Shown in pieces: positions 27,715 through 37,395 of a stretch of DNA of 46,235 nt (its first letter is position 1; the number at the start of each line of letters is the position of its first letter). The position numbers and the translations under genes were made by a program. The notes under the pieces were generated by a model. That model was not told the origin of the DNA and ran no database searches. It was given only the letters and a program-made list of their open reading frames with translations. Origin of the DNA: JADHLK01 sp038131695 (lineage in GTDB: Bacteria > Pseudomonadota > Alphaproteobacteria > Puniceispirillales > Puniceispirillaceae); contig JAYPQA010000075.1 of NCBI GenBank assembly GCA_038131695.1, forward strand, positions 1-46,235, read 5' to 3'.

Positions 27715-28653
27715 ATGACAATGCCCGCGCGAACCCGTGATGAATTGCTGAGCGCGCTTTTCTGGCAGGTGGAAATCGGCGCGGATGCGGCCTTGCTGGA
27801 CAGCCCGGCAGGCCCAGCCGGGACAACACCGATGGCGGCTTTCATGCCAGCTGCCAAAACAGCAGATACCGCGGCCTCTGCTGCGGCCCGCCCGGCTCCG
27901 GCTGACCCGGCTGCCCCGCCTGCTATATCTGGCCAGCCTGCCATATCTGGTCCGGCCTTTTCCGGCCTGCCCGCCAGCCTGCCTGCGGCCCGCCTCGATC
28001 TGGACCGGCTGGATTCCCTTTCTGCTCTGCAAAAAGCCTTGGCAGATTTTGAAGGGTGCAGCCTGAAACATACGGCCAGCAATCTGGTCTTTGCAGATGG
28101 TAATCCAGAGGCGAAAATCATGCTGATTGGCGAGGCCCCGGGCCGTGATGAGGATCGCATGGGCCTGCCCTTTGTCGGCCCGGCTGGCCAGCTGCTGGAT
28201 CGGATGCTGGCGGCGATAGGGCTGGACAGAAGCCAGGTCTATATCACCAATATCCTGCCCTGGCGCCCGCCCGGCAACCGCACGCCAACAGCTGAGGAAA
28301 CAGCCCTGCTCTGGCCTTTTTTGCGCCGCCATATCCAGCTGAAAGCACCGCAGATTATCATGGCCCTTGGCGGGTCTTCGGCAAAATTGCTGCTGGACAG
28401 CCAGACCGGCATTTTGAAATTGCGCGGCCAGATGCGGGAGATGGATTTTGGCCTGCCTGCTCCGCTGCCGGTTTTGCCAAGCCTGCACCCGGCCTATTTG
28501 CTGCGCTCTCCGGCACAAAAAAAGCTGGCTTGGGCGGATTTGCTGGCCCTGCGCCATTTTTTGGACAATTTGCCGGCTGATAAAGCGGCCGCCGAGGCGG
28601 GGGCCGCCCCCGATCCAGCCCCCGATCCAGCCTCCAGTTCGCCAGAGGCCTGA
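27715..28653 (+). CDS. Uracil-DNA glycosylase, family-4-like without iron-sulphur cysteines
   Basis: Removes uracil from DNA. The 312-aa protein has an Ala/Pro-rich N-terminal 100 residues of low complexity. The glycosylase core follows: IMLIGEAPGRDEDRMGLPFV, motif A with the catalytic region; GPAGQLLDRMLAAIGL; and VLPSLHPAYLLRSPAQKK, motif B. Typical family-4 enzymes hold a [4Fe-4S] cluster through four Cys. Here only one Cys exists in the whole protein (GCSLKHTA), the CRPPGNR motif reads WRPPGNR, and the later Cys is also absent. This matches a cluster-free alphaproteobacterial variant as I recall it. AAGGAAAG precedes the ATG. The C-terminus carries a small Asp-Pro-Ala repeat. The frame is intact. 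Confidence 0.87.
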   Translation: MTMPARTRDELLSALFWQVEIGADAALLDSPAGPAGTTPMAAFMPAAKTADTAASAAARPAPADPAAPPAISGQPAISGPAFSGLPASLPAARLDLDRLDSLSALQKALADFEGCSLKHTASNLVFADGNPEAKIMLIGEAPGRDEDRMGLPFVGPAGQLLDRMLAAIGLDRSQVYITNILPWRPPGNRTPTAEETALLWPFLRRHIQLKAPQIIMALGGSSAKLLLDSQTGILKLRGQMREMDFGLPAPLPVLPSLHPAYLLRSPAQKKLAWADLLALRHFLDNLPADKAAAEAGAAPDPAPDPASSSPEA

Positions 28654-28759
28654 CCGGGCCAGATGATTGACAAGCCGCCGCCCAGCCGCCCATATAGGAC
28701 GGGTGGCCCATAACAACCGAAGCGCAGGCTGACTGATAAAGGGAAAATAGGTTTATTCC

Positions 28760-30523
28760 ATGATTTTTTACCGTGCTGTTATGACCTTTTTCCTGCTGGC
28801 CCTGCTGGCCCTGCCGCTGCGCGCCGCAGAGCTACCAGAGAGTTTACCAGAAATTTTAACAGACAAGGACACACGCCTTTACCAGCAGATTTTTGAGGCT
28901 CAGGAGCTGGGCAATATCAAACAGGCCGACAAGCTGATAGCCCAGCTGGACAACACCCTTTTGATGGGCCACATCCTCTCGCAGCGCTATCTGCACCCGA
29001 CTGCCTGGCGATCCAAATATACAGAATTGCGTGACTGGCTGGCGCTTTATTCTGATCATCCGGCCGCCAGCCGCATCAAATGGCTGGCTGACAAGCGCCG
29101 CCCGAAAGGGGCTGCTGGCCCGACGCAACCGAAAAAAGGCTATCTGAACGGGGTTGGCCATCATGATCCGCAAAGCTGGCGGGCGGCTATTCCGGCTAGC
29201 CGGTCCGGGCGCGCTTCCCCCCGAAAGACCGCGTCTATCGCAGCTGAAGTGCGCCGGGCGATCCGGCGCGGCGCTCCGACGGCAGCGGCCCGCTACCTTG
29301 GCCAGCCGGGCAATCTGCGCTATCTGACCAAGGTTGAGGAAGGGCATTTGCTGGGCGAGATCGCGCATGGCTATTTTGTCTTTGGGCTGGATGACAAGGC
29401 TATCCGCATTGCCCGCCAGGCAATCGGCAAGGGCCGGGCTGAGGCCTATATGGCCTATTGGGCGGGGGGGCTGGCCGCGATACGCAGCCGCCAGCCGGAG
29501 CTGGCCGGGATGCTGTTTCGCACGCTGGCCGATCTGGAAGCGGCCCCGGCCGTCTTGCGATCCGGGGCGGCCTTCTGGGCACAGAGGCTGGCCTTGCGGG
29601 AGGGCGATTTTGCCGCTGCGATGCGCTGGCTGGATATTGCGGCTGCGGCCCCGCAGAGCTTTTATGGGGTGATGGCCTTGCAGGCTTCTGGCCAGCATTT
29701 GCCGATTTCCTTTGACCTGCCGCAGATGTCAGGGGATTTCACAGACTGGCTGCTGGCCCGGCGCGGCGGGCGGCGTGTCTTTGCCCTGTTGCAGACCGGC
29801 AACTGGACTGAGGCCGCGCGCGAGCTGCGCTATCTTTATGCCGAGGCAGACAGTGATCGCAGGCGCGATATGATGGTGTTTGCCGTTCACCATAATATGC
29901 CCGGGCTGGCTTTCCGGCTGGCTGATATTTTCCGCCGGGAAAAAGGCATCCTCTATTACGGGGCGCTTTATCCGGAACCTGAGGTTGCGGTGGAATTCAG
30001 CGTTGACAGGGCCTTGCTCTGGGCGATTGCGCGCAAGGAATCTGGCTTTTACCCGCTGGCCCGCAGTCGCGTGCGCGCCTCTGGATTGATGCAGATTATG
30101 CCGGCCACCGCTGCCTTTATTGCCCGTGACAGGCGCTATCGCGGCTCCATGCGCCATATGCTGCATAATCCGGAAGTCAATTTGCAGCTGGGCCAGGATT
30201 ATATCGTGCATCTTTTGAACGAGCCGCTGATCAGCGGCAATCTGGTGCGGATGCTGGCCGCCTATAATGGCGGGCCGGGCAATCTGAATAAATGGATGCG
30301 GCGGCGTGATCATCAAGATGATGTGTTTTTGCTGATCGAATCAATCCCCGCCCGTGAGACGCGCAATTATATCAAAAGCGTTATAACAGATATGTGGATC
30401 TACCGGATCAAATTTGGCGAGGATACACCGGCCTTGCGTTCTGTCATTGCCGGGGACCCGCAGGCCGGAAAGCTGGCCTTCTTGCTGAGTCCGGCCACCG
30501 ATGAAGCCAGCGGGCAGCCCTGA
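28760..30523 (+). CDS. Soluble lytic murein transglycosylase
   Basis: Periplasmic enzyme that cleaves peptidoglycan glycan strands, leaving 1,6-anhydro ends. The 587-aa product starts with a signal peptide (FFLLALLALPLRAAE, cleavage near residue 22). A long alpha-helical superhelical domain (residues about 25-420) follows, as in Slt70. The catalytic SLT domain reads LLWAIARKESGFYPLARSRV (Glu of KESGF), ASGLMQIMPATAAFIARD and MLAAYNGGPGNLNKWMRR. The length and order match Slt70-type enzymes. It is followed within 28 nt by moaB on the same strand, so the two may be cotranscribed. The frame is intact. Confidence 0.92.
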   Translation: MIFYRAVMTFFLLALLALPLRAAELPESLPEILTDKDTRLYQQIFEAQELGNIKQADKLIAQLDNTLLMGHILSQRYLHPTAWRSKYTELRDWLALYSDHPAASRIKWLADKRRPKGAAGPTQPKKGYLNGVGHHDPQSWRAAIPASRSGRASPRKTASIAAEVRRAIRRGAPTAAARYLGQPGNLRYLTKVEEGHLLGEIAHGYFVFGLDDKAIRIARQAIGKGRAEAYMAYWAGGLAAIRSRQPELAGMLFRTLADLEAAPAVLRSGAAFWAQRLALREGDFAAAMRWLDIAAAAPQSFYGVMALQASGQHLPISFDLPQMSGDFTDWLLARRGGRRVFALLQTGNWTEAARELRYLYAEADSDRRRDMMVFAVHHNMPGLAFRLADIFRREKGILYYGALYPEPEVAVEFSVDRALLWAIARKESGFYPLARSRVRASGLMQIMPATAAFIARDRRYRGSMRHMLHNPEVNLQLGQDYIVHLLNEPLISGNLVRMLAAYNGGPGNLNKWMRRRDHQDDVFLLIESIPARETRNYIKSVITDMWIYRIKFGEDTPALRSVIAGDPQAGKLAFLLSPATDEASGQP

Positions 30524-30551
30524 GGGGCGCGAGGATAAAGGGGGTGCAAGG

Positions 30552-31102
30552 ATGAGCAAGCTGGATGAAACAAGGCCCTTTGTGCCGGTGCGGATGGCGG
30601 TTCTGACGGTCTCGGACAGCCGCACACTGGCTGAGGACAAGTCCGGCGATCTGCTGGCCGAACGGCTGACCGGGGCCGGGCACAGCCTGGCCATGCGGGA
30701 TATTGTGCCCGATGATCAGGCGGCGATCTGTGCCTTTCTGGACAAGGCCATAAAAGATGCGGCGATTGATGTGGTGATCGCCACAGGCGGAACCGGTCTG
30801 ACCGGCCGTGATGTGACCCCGGAGGCGTTTCGCTCGGTCTTTGAAAAAGAGATAGAGGGATTTGGGGAAGCCTTCCGTTTTCTGTCTTTTGCCAAGATTG
30901 GCACCTCCACCCTGCAGAGCCGCGCGGTTGCCGGGGTTGCGGGCGGGACCTATCTGTTTGCCTTGCCGGGCTCCCCTCGGCCTGCCGGGATGCCTGGGAT
31001 GATTTGCTGGTGCATCAGCTCGATTACCGGCATCGCCCGTGCAATTTTGTTGAGATTATGCCGCGGCTGACTGAGGCAGCCGGGGTGCGCGCCCGCAAAT
31101 GA
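30552..31102 (+). pseudogene. moaB: MoaB-like molybdenum cofactor protein, one-base deletion near the end
   Basis: MogA/MoaB family enzyme linked to adenylylation of molybdopterin. From the ATG at 30552 the protein reads VRMAVLTVSDSRTLAEDKSG, then IATGGTGLTGRDVTPEAFRS, the conserved GGTG site, and GEAFRFLSFAKIGTSTLQSR. At LFALPGSP a C is missing near 30975. The frame drifts and stops at 31070. With one C restored it reads SACRDAWDDLLVHQLDYRHR, PCNFVEIMPRLTE, the exact family ending, with TGA at 31100 overlapping the rnhB ATG. Only one base separates it from an intact gene. Confidence 0.88.
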
Positions 31103-31785
31103 AACCCGCCCCGGATTTGCCGGATGACCGGCTGGAGCAGGCCTGGCAAGGCAAGGGGCCGGTTCTTGGGATTGATGAGGCGGGGCGTGGGCCCTGGGCC
31201 GGGCCGGTTACAGCCGCCGCTTTCTGGCGCGATCCGGAGGCCGGTCTGCCCGGCGGGCTGACCGATTCGAAAACTCGGCAGCGGCGCGCCAGCGTCTGGA
31301 AGCAGAATTGAAAGCGGGCCCGCATCTGTTTTGCGTTGCTGAGGCCAGCGCAGATGAGATTGACCAGATGGGGATTTTGCCGGCCACCTTTCTGGCGATG
31401 GATCGGGCCTTGTGCGGCTTGCTGGGGCTGCTGCAGGACCGGGCACTTGGCCGACCGGGCTGCCTGCTGGTGGATGGCAATCTTATCCCGCGGCTGGAGG
31501 GGCTGGCGGCGCAGCTGGGGGGCTGCCGGAAATCCTGCCGGTTGTGAAGGGCGACAGCAAGAGCCTGTCTATCGCGGCGGCCTCAATTCTGGCCAAGACC
31601 GATCGCGACCGGCAGCTGGATCGGCTGGATCGGCAATTTCCGGCCTATGGCTTTGCCCGCCACAAGGGCTAAGTGGCACCAAGGCCCATTCTGAGGCGCT
31701 GGCCCGGCACGGCCCCTGCCCGGCATCGCCGCTCTTTCGCCCGGTAGCCCGCTTGCTGGACCCGGATCTGCCAGTAGTCTGCCAT
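31099..31785 (+). pseudogene. rnhB: Ribonuclease HII, three frame breaks
   Basis: Cuts RNA in RNA-DNA hybrids, including single misincorporated ribonucleotides. GKGPVLGIDEAGRGPWAGPV holds the first active-site Asp and Glu. Breaks near 31272, 31525 and 31669 split the gene. LEAELKAGPHLFCVAEASAD and the CLLVDGNLIP segment with the third acidic residue are in the second frame. ILPVVKGDSKSLSIAAASIL and AKTDRDRQLDRLD, the fourth motif, follow in another. GTKAHSEALARHGPCPASPL and FRPV complete the protein. The end is placed at about 31785, after LDPDLP, by similarity. The ATG overlaps the moaB stop (ATGA). Confidence 0.82.
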
Positions 31786-32014
31786 AGTCGCCATAGGTTG
31801 AAGGCGGGCCAACACAGGCTTTGCCTTCTGGCTGATCGGTGTTGGCAAGGGGGAGCCGCCTGTGCTACCCCCCCTAGATAAAGCCCCTGTCGGCCGACCT
31901 GCTACAATATGTTGTTATGACTTAAAGAATGCCAGATAATTGTTTGACTTTCCTTGATTCTGCTTGTTTCTATGAAGGGGATTCACGGCTTTTTGAAAGG
32001 CAGGCAGGGCGGTT
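31786..32014. promoter_or_regulatory. ccrM upstream region with two GANTC sites
   Basis: GATTC occurs at 31956-31960 and 31980-31984, 55 and 31 bp before the methyltransferase start, with a third site at 32050-32054 inside the gene. GANTC is the CcrM target. In Caulobacter the ccrM promoter itself carries two such sites whose methylation tunes expression. No clear sigma-70 boxes are visible. The first part of the gap (31786-31880) is the continuation of the rnhB frame region and holds nothing else recognisable. Confidence 0.5.
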
Positions 32015-33123
32015 ATGGCTCATGGTAAGGTGCAAAAATGGCAGGATCGGATTCTGCAGGGGGATTGTCTGGACAGGCTGGCCAGCCTGCCGGATGCGTC
32101 TGTTGATCTGGTATTTGCTGATCCGCCCTATAATTTGCAGCTGCAAGGTGCGCTGCACTGCCCGGACAGCTCGTTGGTCGATGCGGTGGATGATGCCTGG
32201 GACAGCTATGACAGTTTTGCCGCCTATGATCGCCAGGCTGAGGGCTGGCTGAAAGAATGCCGCCGGGTACTAAAGCCGGACGGGGCGATTTGGGTGATCG
32301 GCAGCTATCACAATATTTTCCGCATTGGCCGGTTACATTGCAGGATCTCGATTACTGGATTTTGAATGATGTGATTTGGCGCAAGAGCAATCCGATGCCG
32401 AATTTTCGCGGGCGCCGCTTTACCAATGCCCATGAAACCCTGATCTGGGCCGCCAAATCAGACAGCTCAAAATACTGCTTTAATTATGAGGCGATGAAAG
32501 CGCTCAATGAAGGGGTGCAGATGCGCTCGGACTGGCTGCTGCCGATTTGCACCGGCTCCGAGAGGCTGAAAGATGCGGGCGGGCGCAAGGCACATCCGAC
32601 CCAAAAAGCCGGAAAACTGCTGGCCCGGGTTATTCTGGCTTCCAGCAGCGGCGCATCTGATTTCTGATCCGTTTTTTGAACCGGCACCACCGGGGCGGTG
32701 CTGGCGCGGCTGGGCCGGCATTTTATCGGCATTGAACAGGATGCAGACTATATCCGTCTGGCGAAAGCGCGGATAGCCAAAATTCGTCCACTGGCGAATA
32801 CAGCACTTCTGGAAACGCCGGAAAAGCGCGCCTTGCCGCGGATTCCGTTCGGCGCACTTCTGGAGCGCGGCTGGCTGCAGCCGGGCGATCAGCTAACCGA
32901 TGCTGGCCGCCGCTTTACCGCCCAGGTGCGCGCGGATGGCTCGCTGGTCGCAGCAGATAAATCCAGCGGCTCCATCCATTCATTGGGGGCCAGCTTGCAG
33001 GGCGCGCCATCCTGTAATGGCTGGACTTTCTGGCATATTGAGCAAAAGGGCAAAAGTGTGCCGATTGATGATCTGCGCTCCGCCTTGCGCGCGGAAATGG
33101 CGCAATCCGGCAGCGCCCAATAA
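32015..33123 (+). pseudogene. ccrM: CcrM-type GANTC adenine DNA methyltransferase, two or three frame breaks
   Basis: Beta-class N6-adenine methyltransferase that remethylates GANTC after replication. GDCLDRLASLPDASVDLVFA and DPPYNLQLQG give the catalytic DPPY first, as in the beta class. WLKECRRVLKPDGAIWVIGS and YHNIFRIG follow. A break near 32330 shifts the frame to LQDLDYWILNDVIWRKSNPM, NFRGRRFTNAHETLIWAAKS and GGRKAHPTQKA. Breaks at about 32655-32690 disturb the SAM-binding FGTGTTGAVLA, after which RLGRHFIGIEQDADYIRLAK runs clean to the stop. The last 90 residues (IPFGALLERGWLQPGDQL, GSIHSLGASLQGAPSCNGW) are the CcrM-specific C-terminal domain needed for DNA binding. The start is at 32015. 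Confidence 0.87.
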
Positions 33124-33171
33124 TCAGCCAGCGCTCTTCATAAAATTCGCTCTGGCTCTAATTCAGGGGCG

Positions 33172-33693
33172 CTAAAATTCATAAGATTGCAGCGCCGCCA
33201 CCGGGCAAGCCAGCTTCTCCCGCCCCTTCAGCCCGGTCAGCTCAATCATGCAGACCGCCCCTGCCACGATCCCGCCTGCCCGCTCAACCAGCCTGGCACT
33301 GGCCGCCAGCGTGCCACCGGTCGCCAGCAGATCATCACACAGGACAACGCGCTGGCCGGTGATCGCGCGGGCGGTTTGCAGGGCTATCCGGGCCTCGCCA
33401 TATTCCAGCGCGTAGGATTCCTCCACCAGCTGGCCGGGCAGCTTGCCCGATTTGCGGATCATCACCGTGCCGGTCTGCAGATTGAGAGCCAGCGGCATGG
33501 CAAATAAAAATCCGCGCGCATCAATGCCAGCTGTCAGCTGCGGCTCAAAACCAGCTGCCAGCCCGGTCATCGCCTCAATAGCCTGGTGCAAGACCTCCGG
33601 CTTTTCGAGGGCCGGGCTGATATCATAAAAGGTGATCCCCGGTTTGGGGAAGTCCGGGATTTTGCCAATATGCGGATCCAGATCAAACGGCAT
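33172..33693 (-). CDS. apt: Adenine phosphoribosyltransferase
   Basis: Purine-salvage enzyme joining adenine and PRPP to AMP. The 174-aa product from the ATG at 33693 contains IGKIPDFPKPGITFYDISPA, the family opening; GIDARGFLFAMPLAL, the conserved 'aRGF' loop; and VVLCDDLLATGGTLAASARL, the PRPP-binding motif. A longer frame opens at 33879 inside glcB but is out of family register, so 33693 is preferred. It lies 10 nt after glcB on the same strand, suggesting cotranscription. The frame is intact. Confidence 0.95.
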   Translation of the reverse strand: MPFDLDPHIGKIPDFPKPGITFYDISPALEKPEVLHQAIEAMTGLAAGFEPQLTAGIDARGFLFAMPLALNLQTGTVMIRKSGKLPGQLVEESYALEYGEARIALQTARAITGQRVVLCDDLLATGGTLAASARLVERAGGIVAGAVCMIELTGLKGREKLACPVAALQSYEF

Positions 33694-33703
33694 GGTCGCG
33701 GCC

Positions 33704-35857
33704 CTATCCTGTTGCTTTTTTCTCCAGCCTGCGCCGGTGCAGGATCGGCTCGGTATAGCCAGAGGGTTGCTGGCGTCCCTCAAAGACCAGATCACAGGCG
33801 GCCTGAAAGGCGAGGGAGCCGGCAAAATCAGCGGCCATGGGCTGATAGGCCGGATCGCTTGCATTTTGCTGATCCACAATCGCGGCCATTTTTTCCATCA
33901 CCGCGCGCACCTGCTCCTCAGAACAGACACCATGATACAGCCAGTTTGCCATATGCTGCGAGGAAATCCGCAAGGTGGCCCGATCTTCCATCAGCCCGAC
34001 ATTGTTAATATCGGGCACTTTTGAACAGCCCACCCCCTGATCAATCCAGCGCACCACATAGCCAAGGATGCCCTGGGCGTTGTTTTCCAGCTCGGCCCGG
34101 ACTTCTTCTTCTGACCAGTTGGCCTGTGCGGCCAGCGGCATGGTCAGCAGGTCTGCCAGACTGCCGCGGCTTTTCCCGGCCAGTTCGCGCTGGCGGGCAA
34201 AGACATCTATCTGATGGTAATGCAGCGCGTGCAGGGTCGCCGCCGTCGGGGACGGCACCCAGGCACAATTGGCCCCGGATTGCGGATGGCCGATTTTCTG
34301 CTCCAGCATCTCTGCCATCCGGTCGGGGGCGGCCCACATTCCCTTGCCAATCTGGGCGCGGCCGGAAAAGCCGCAAGCCAGCCCGATATCCACATTGCGA
34401 TCTTCATAAGCTGCAATCCAGGCAGCCTGTTTCATATCGCCCTTGCGGATCATCACCCCGGCTTCCATTGCGGTATGCATCTCATCGCCGGTGCGATCCA
34501 GAAAGCCGGTATTGATAAACACCACCCGGTCAGCCGCCGCCCGGATACATTCCTTCAGATTGGTAGAGGTGCGGCGTTCCTCATCCATGATGCCGATTTT
34601 TATCGTTGCCGCGGGCAGGCCCAGCAGCCCCTCAACGGCGGCAAATATCTGCACGGCAAAAGCGACCTCATCCGGCCCGTGCATTTTCGGCTTGACGATA
34701 TAGACAGACCCGCAGCGCGAATTGGCCTGCCTGTCCAGATCAGGCAGCGCCCCCAGCACGGTCATGAAAGCATCCATGATGCCTTCTGGAATCTCTGTCC
34801 CATCGGCCAGCAAAATCGCCGGGTTGGTCATCAAATGGCCGACATTGCGCACCAGCATCAAGGCCCGCCCGGGCAGGGTAAAATCGCCCTCCGGCCGGCT
34901 GTAACAACGGTCGGGATTCAGCTTGCGGGTGATTATACGGCCATTTTTTTCCAGCTCCTCAGCCAGATCGCCGCGCATCAGCCCAAGCCAGTTGCGATAG
35001 GCCAGAACCTTGTCTTCAGCATCCACCGCCGCGACCGAATCCTCACAATCCATGATCACCGAAATGGCCGATTCAACCAGCAAATCCTGAATATGGGCCG
35101 GGTCCTCCTTGCCGACAAGCCCCGCCGCATCAATCTGAATCTCAATATGCAGATGATGGCGGCCCAGCAAAATCGCCTGCGGGGCCTCCGCCGCGCCGGA
35201 CCAGCCCTTGAAGCCAGCCGGATCGCCCAGCTGGCATTGGCCGGACCCGGTTTGCAGGCTCAGCTGGCCATCCTGAATCGCAAAGCCGGTCACCTCGGAC
35301 CAGCTGGCCCCGTCCAGCGGCGCGAACGCATCCAGAATGGCGCGCCCCTTCTCGATCACCTTTTTGCCACGCTGCGGATTATAGCCAGACCCGGCCGCCG
35401 CCCCGTCCGCATCCCCAATCACATCCGTGCCATAAAGCGCATCATACAGGCTGCCCCAACGGGCATTGGCCGCGTTCAGCGCATAGCGGGCATTCATAAT
35501 CGGCACCACCAGCTGCGGGCCGGCAATGCTGGCAATTTCGGGATCAACATTATCTGTGCTAATTTGAAAATCCGGCCCTTCAGCTGCCAGATAGCCGATC
35601 TCGCGCAAAAACGCCTCGGTCTCGGCCGGGTCAATTTTCTGGCCGCGCCGGTCGGCCAGCCAGCTATCCAGCTCAGCCTGCAACCCCGCCCGGCGTTCCA
35701 GCAGCGCCCGGTTTTGCGGCACCAGCTGATCCAGCGCCGCCTCAAACCCGGCCCAGAATTGCGGGGCCTCCAGCTGGCTGGCGGGCAATAATTCGGTTTC
35801 AACAAAGCTGTCTAAAAGCGGATCAACCTGCAGATTTCCACGCTGAATATAAGTCAT
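33704..35857 (-). CDS. glcB: Malate synthase G
   Basis: Condenses acetyl-CoA with glyoxylate to malate in the glyoxylate bypass or glycolate use. The 717-aa protein begins MTYIQRGNLQVDPLLDSFVE and has the G-isoform architecture. It contains the GSGYNPQRGKKVIEKGRAIL region, VIMDCEDSVAAVDAEDKVLA with active-site acidic residues, TIKIGIMDEERRTSTNLKEC, and MHTAMEAGVMIRKGDMKQAA. The C-terminal plug and helical domain includes CSKVPDINNVGLMEDRATLR. AAGGGGG precedes the start. The frame is clean over 2.15 kb. No isocitrate lyase or glycolate oxidase gene is nearby, so the source of glyoxylate is not shown here. Confidence 0.96.
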   Translation of the reverse strand: MTYIQRGNLQVDPLLDSFVETELLPASQLEAPQFWAGFEAALDQLVPQNRALLERRAGLQAELDSWLADRRGQKIDPAETEAFLREIGYLAAEGPDFQISTDNVDPEIASIAGPQLVVPIMNARYALNAANARWGSLYDALYGTDVIGDADGAAAGSGYNPQRGKKVIEKGRAILDAFAPLDGASWSEVTGFAIQDGQLSLQTGSGQCQLGDPAGFKGWSGAAEAPQAILLGRHHLHIEIQIDAAGLVGKEDPAHIQDLLVESAISVIMDCEDSVAAVDAEDKVLAYRNWLGLMRGDLAEELEKNGRIITRKLNPDRCYSRPEGDFTLPGRALMLVRNVGHLMTNPAILLADGTEIPEGIMDAFMTVLGALPDLDRQANSRCGSVYIVKPKMHGPDEVAFAVQIFAAVEGLLGLPAATIKIGIMDEERRTSTNLKECIRAAADRVVFINTGFLDRTGDEMHTAMEAGVMIRKGDMKQAAWIAAYEDRNVDIGLACGFSGRAQIGKGMWAAPDRMAEMLEQKIGHPQSGANCAWVPSPTAATLHALHYHQIDVFARQRELAGKSRGSLADLLTMPLAAQANWSEEEVRAELENNAQGILGYVVRWIDQGVGCSKVPDINNVGLMEDRATLRISSQHMANWLYHGVCSEEQVRAVMEKMAAIVDQQNASDPAYQPMAADFAGSLAFQAACDLVFEGRQQPSGYTEPILHRRRLEKKATG

Positions 35858-35968
35858 TCCGGCCCCCTTTCATTGAGCAACTCTGCCCTGATATTACAGG
35901 AATAGAGGCCGGTCACTCAATGAGACCTTTCCACATCGTGGAAAACCATTCTACAGATTGGAAAGCGC

Positions 35969-37362
35969 TTATCGGGGGCCGGGCTGCCAGTCAATGCCCA
36001 CCTCGGCCAGAATGGAGTGCAGGCGTTGCAGCTGGCTGTCCAGCTGCTCAGCCGTGCGCCCTTCCGCCCGGGCGACCAGCGCCGGCTCGGTATTGGAGGC
36101 GCGCAGCAGGAACCAGCCATCCGGCCCGGTCAGCCGCACCCCGTCAATATCCAGCAGCGTCTCCTCCGCCTTTGCGGTTTCGCCGACCAGCCGGGCGATA
36201 GCCTCCATCTGGCTGAATTTTTCTTCATCAGCAAGGCGATATGATATTCCGGGCTGGCCATGATGGCGGGCATCTGATCGGCAAATTGGGTAATGGTCAG
36301 ACCCAGCTGTTTCATCGCTGCCAGGGTGCGCAAGCCGACATAGATACCATCATCAAAACCAAACCAGCCATCGGACAGGAAAATATGGCCGGACATCTCG
36401 CCAGCCAGCGGCGCGCCGCGTTCTGCCAGCCTTGCCTTCATGTGGCTGTGTCCGGTTTTCCACAGCTCCGGCCTGCCGCCAGCCTGTTCGATAATCTGCA
36501 TGGCCAGGCCGCTGGATTTCACATCCAGAATAACCGGCTGATCCGGCTGGCGCGCCAGAATTTCGGTGGCCAGAAACGCGGTCAGCAAATCGCCTGCGAT
36601 CAGGCGGCCTTTTTCATCAATAATGCCGGTGCGGTCGCCATCCCCGTCAAAGCCGATACCGCAGACCGCCCCCTGCTCCTCCCGGGCCGCACGCAACAGG
36701 CCCAGCGTTTCCGGATCCACCGGGTTCGGGTGATGATTGGGAAACCGGCCATCCACTTTGGTAAAGAGCAGATGATGCTGGCCGGGCAGCTGGCTGGCCA
36801 GCGCCTCCATCACCGGCCCGGTTGCCCCATTGCCGGAATCCCAGACAACAGAGACTTCCGGCAAATCCAGACCGTCCAGCAGGCGGGTGCAATAGGCCTC
36901 CAGCACCGCCTCTTCAGCCTGGCTGCCAGACCCGTCCGATCCATGGCCCTCAGCCGCGCGGCGGGCCAGCTGCAAAATCTGCTCGCCGTAAAAGCTCTTG
37001 TGACCAGCCACCATCTTGAAGCCATTATGATCAGGCGGGTTGTGCGATCCGGTTACCTGAATGGCGCCATCACACTCCAGCCAGCGATCGGCAAAATAAA
37101 GCATCGGGGTCGGCCCCAGCCCAATATCTATCACCTCAGCCCCGGCTTGTTTCAGCCCCTCTATCAGCGCCGCGTGCAGCTGCGGGGCACTCAACCGGCC
37201 ATCCCGGCCCACCGCTATGCGGGGCTGGCGGCGCTGGCTATTCAGAAAATGCGGAAAATGACAGCCTATGGCATAGGCATCTTCGGCAAACAGGGTTTCC
37301 CCGACAACGCCGCGAATATCATAGGCGCGCAAAATGGTTGGTTGAAAATGATGTGCTGTCAT
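35969..37362 (-). pseudogene. Phosphomannomutase/phosphoglucomutase, one frame break near the C-terminus
   Basis: Alpha-D-phosphohexomutase interconverting hexose 1- and 6-phosphates for nucleotide-sugar synthesis. The protein opens MTAHHFQPTILRAYDIRGVV. QVTGSHNPPDHNGFKMVAGH has the phosphorylated Ser. GIGFDGDGDRTGIIDEKGRL is the metal-binding DGDGD loop, and GEMSGHIFLSDGWFGFDDGI the sugar-binding GEMSGH loop. A deletion near 36235 breaks YHIALADEEKFSQMEAIARL. The phosphate-binding tail (GVRLTGPDGWFLLRASNTEP) continues in the next frame to 35969. The neighbours galU, ugd and gmhA support a role in envelope sugars. Whether mannose or glucose is preferred is not visible. Confidence 0.88.
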
Positions 37363-37395
37363 AACCCTGACCCCGCGATACGACCTGTTACTGCA

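Noticed and set aside
30975..31102. Programmed frameshifting in moaB and other broken genes
   Set aside because: The break sites share no slippery heptamer or downstream pseudoknot, differ between genes and occur in families with no known frameshift control.
34214..35791. A rightward open frame of 525 codons opposite glcB
   Set aside because: It is a shadow of malate synthase G, whose frame is complete and full of conserved motifs; the shadow has no recognisable domain or ribosome site.
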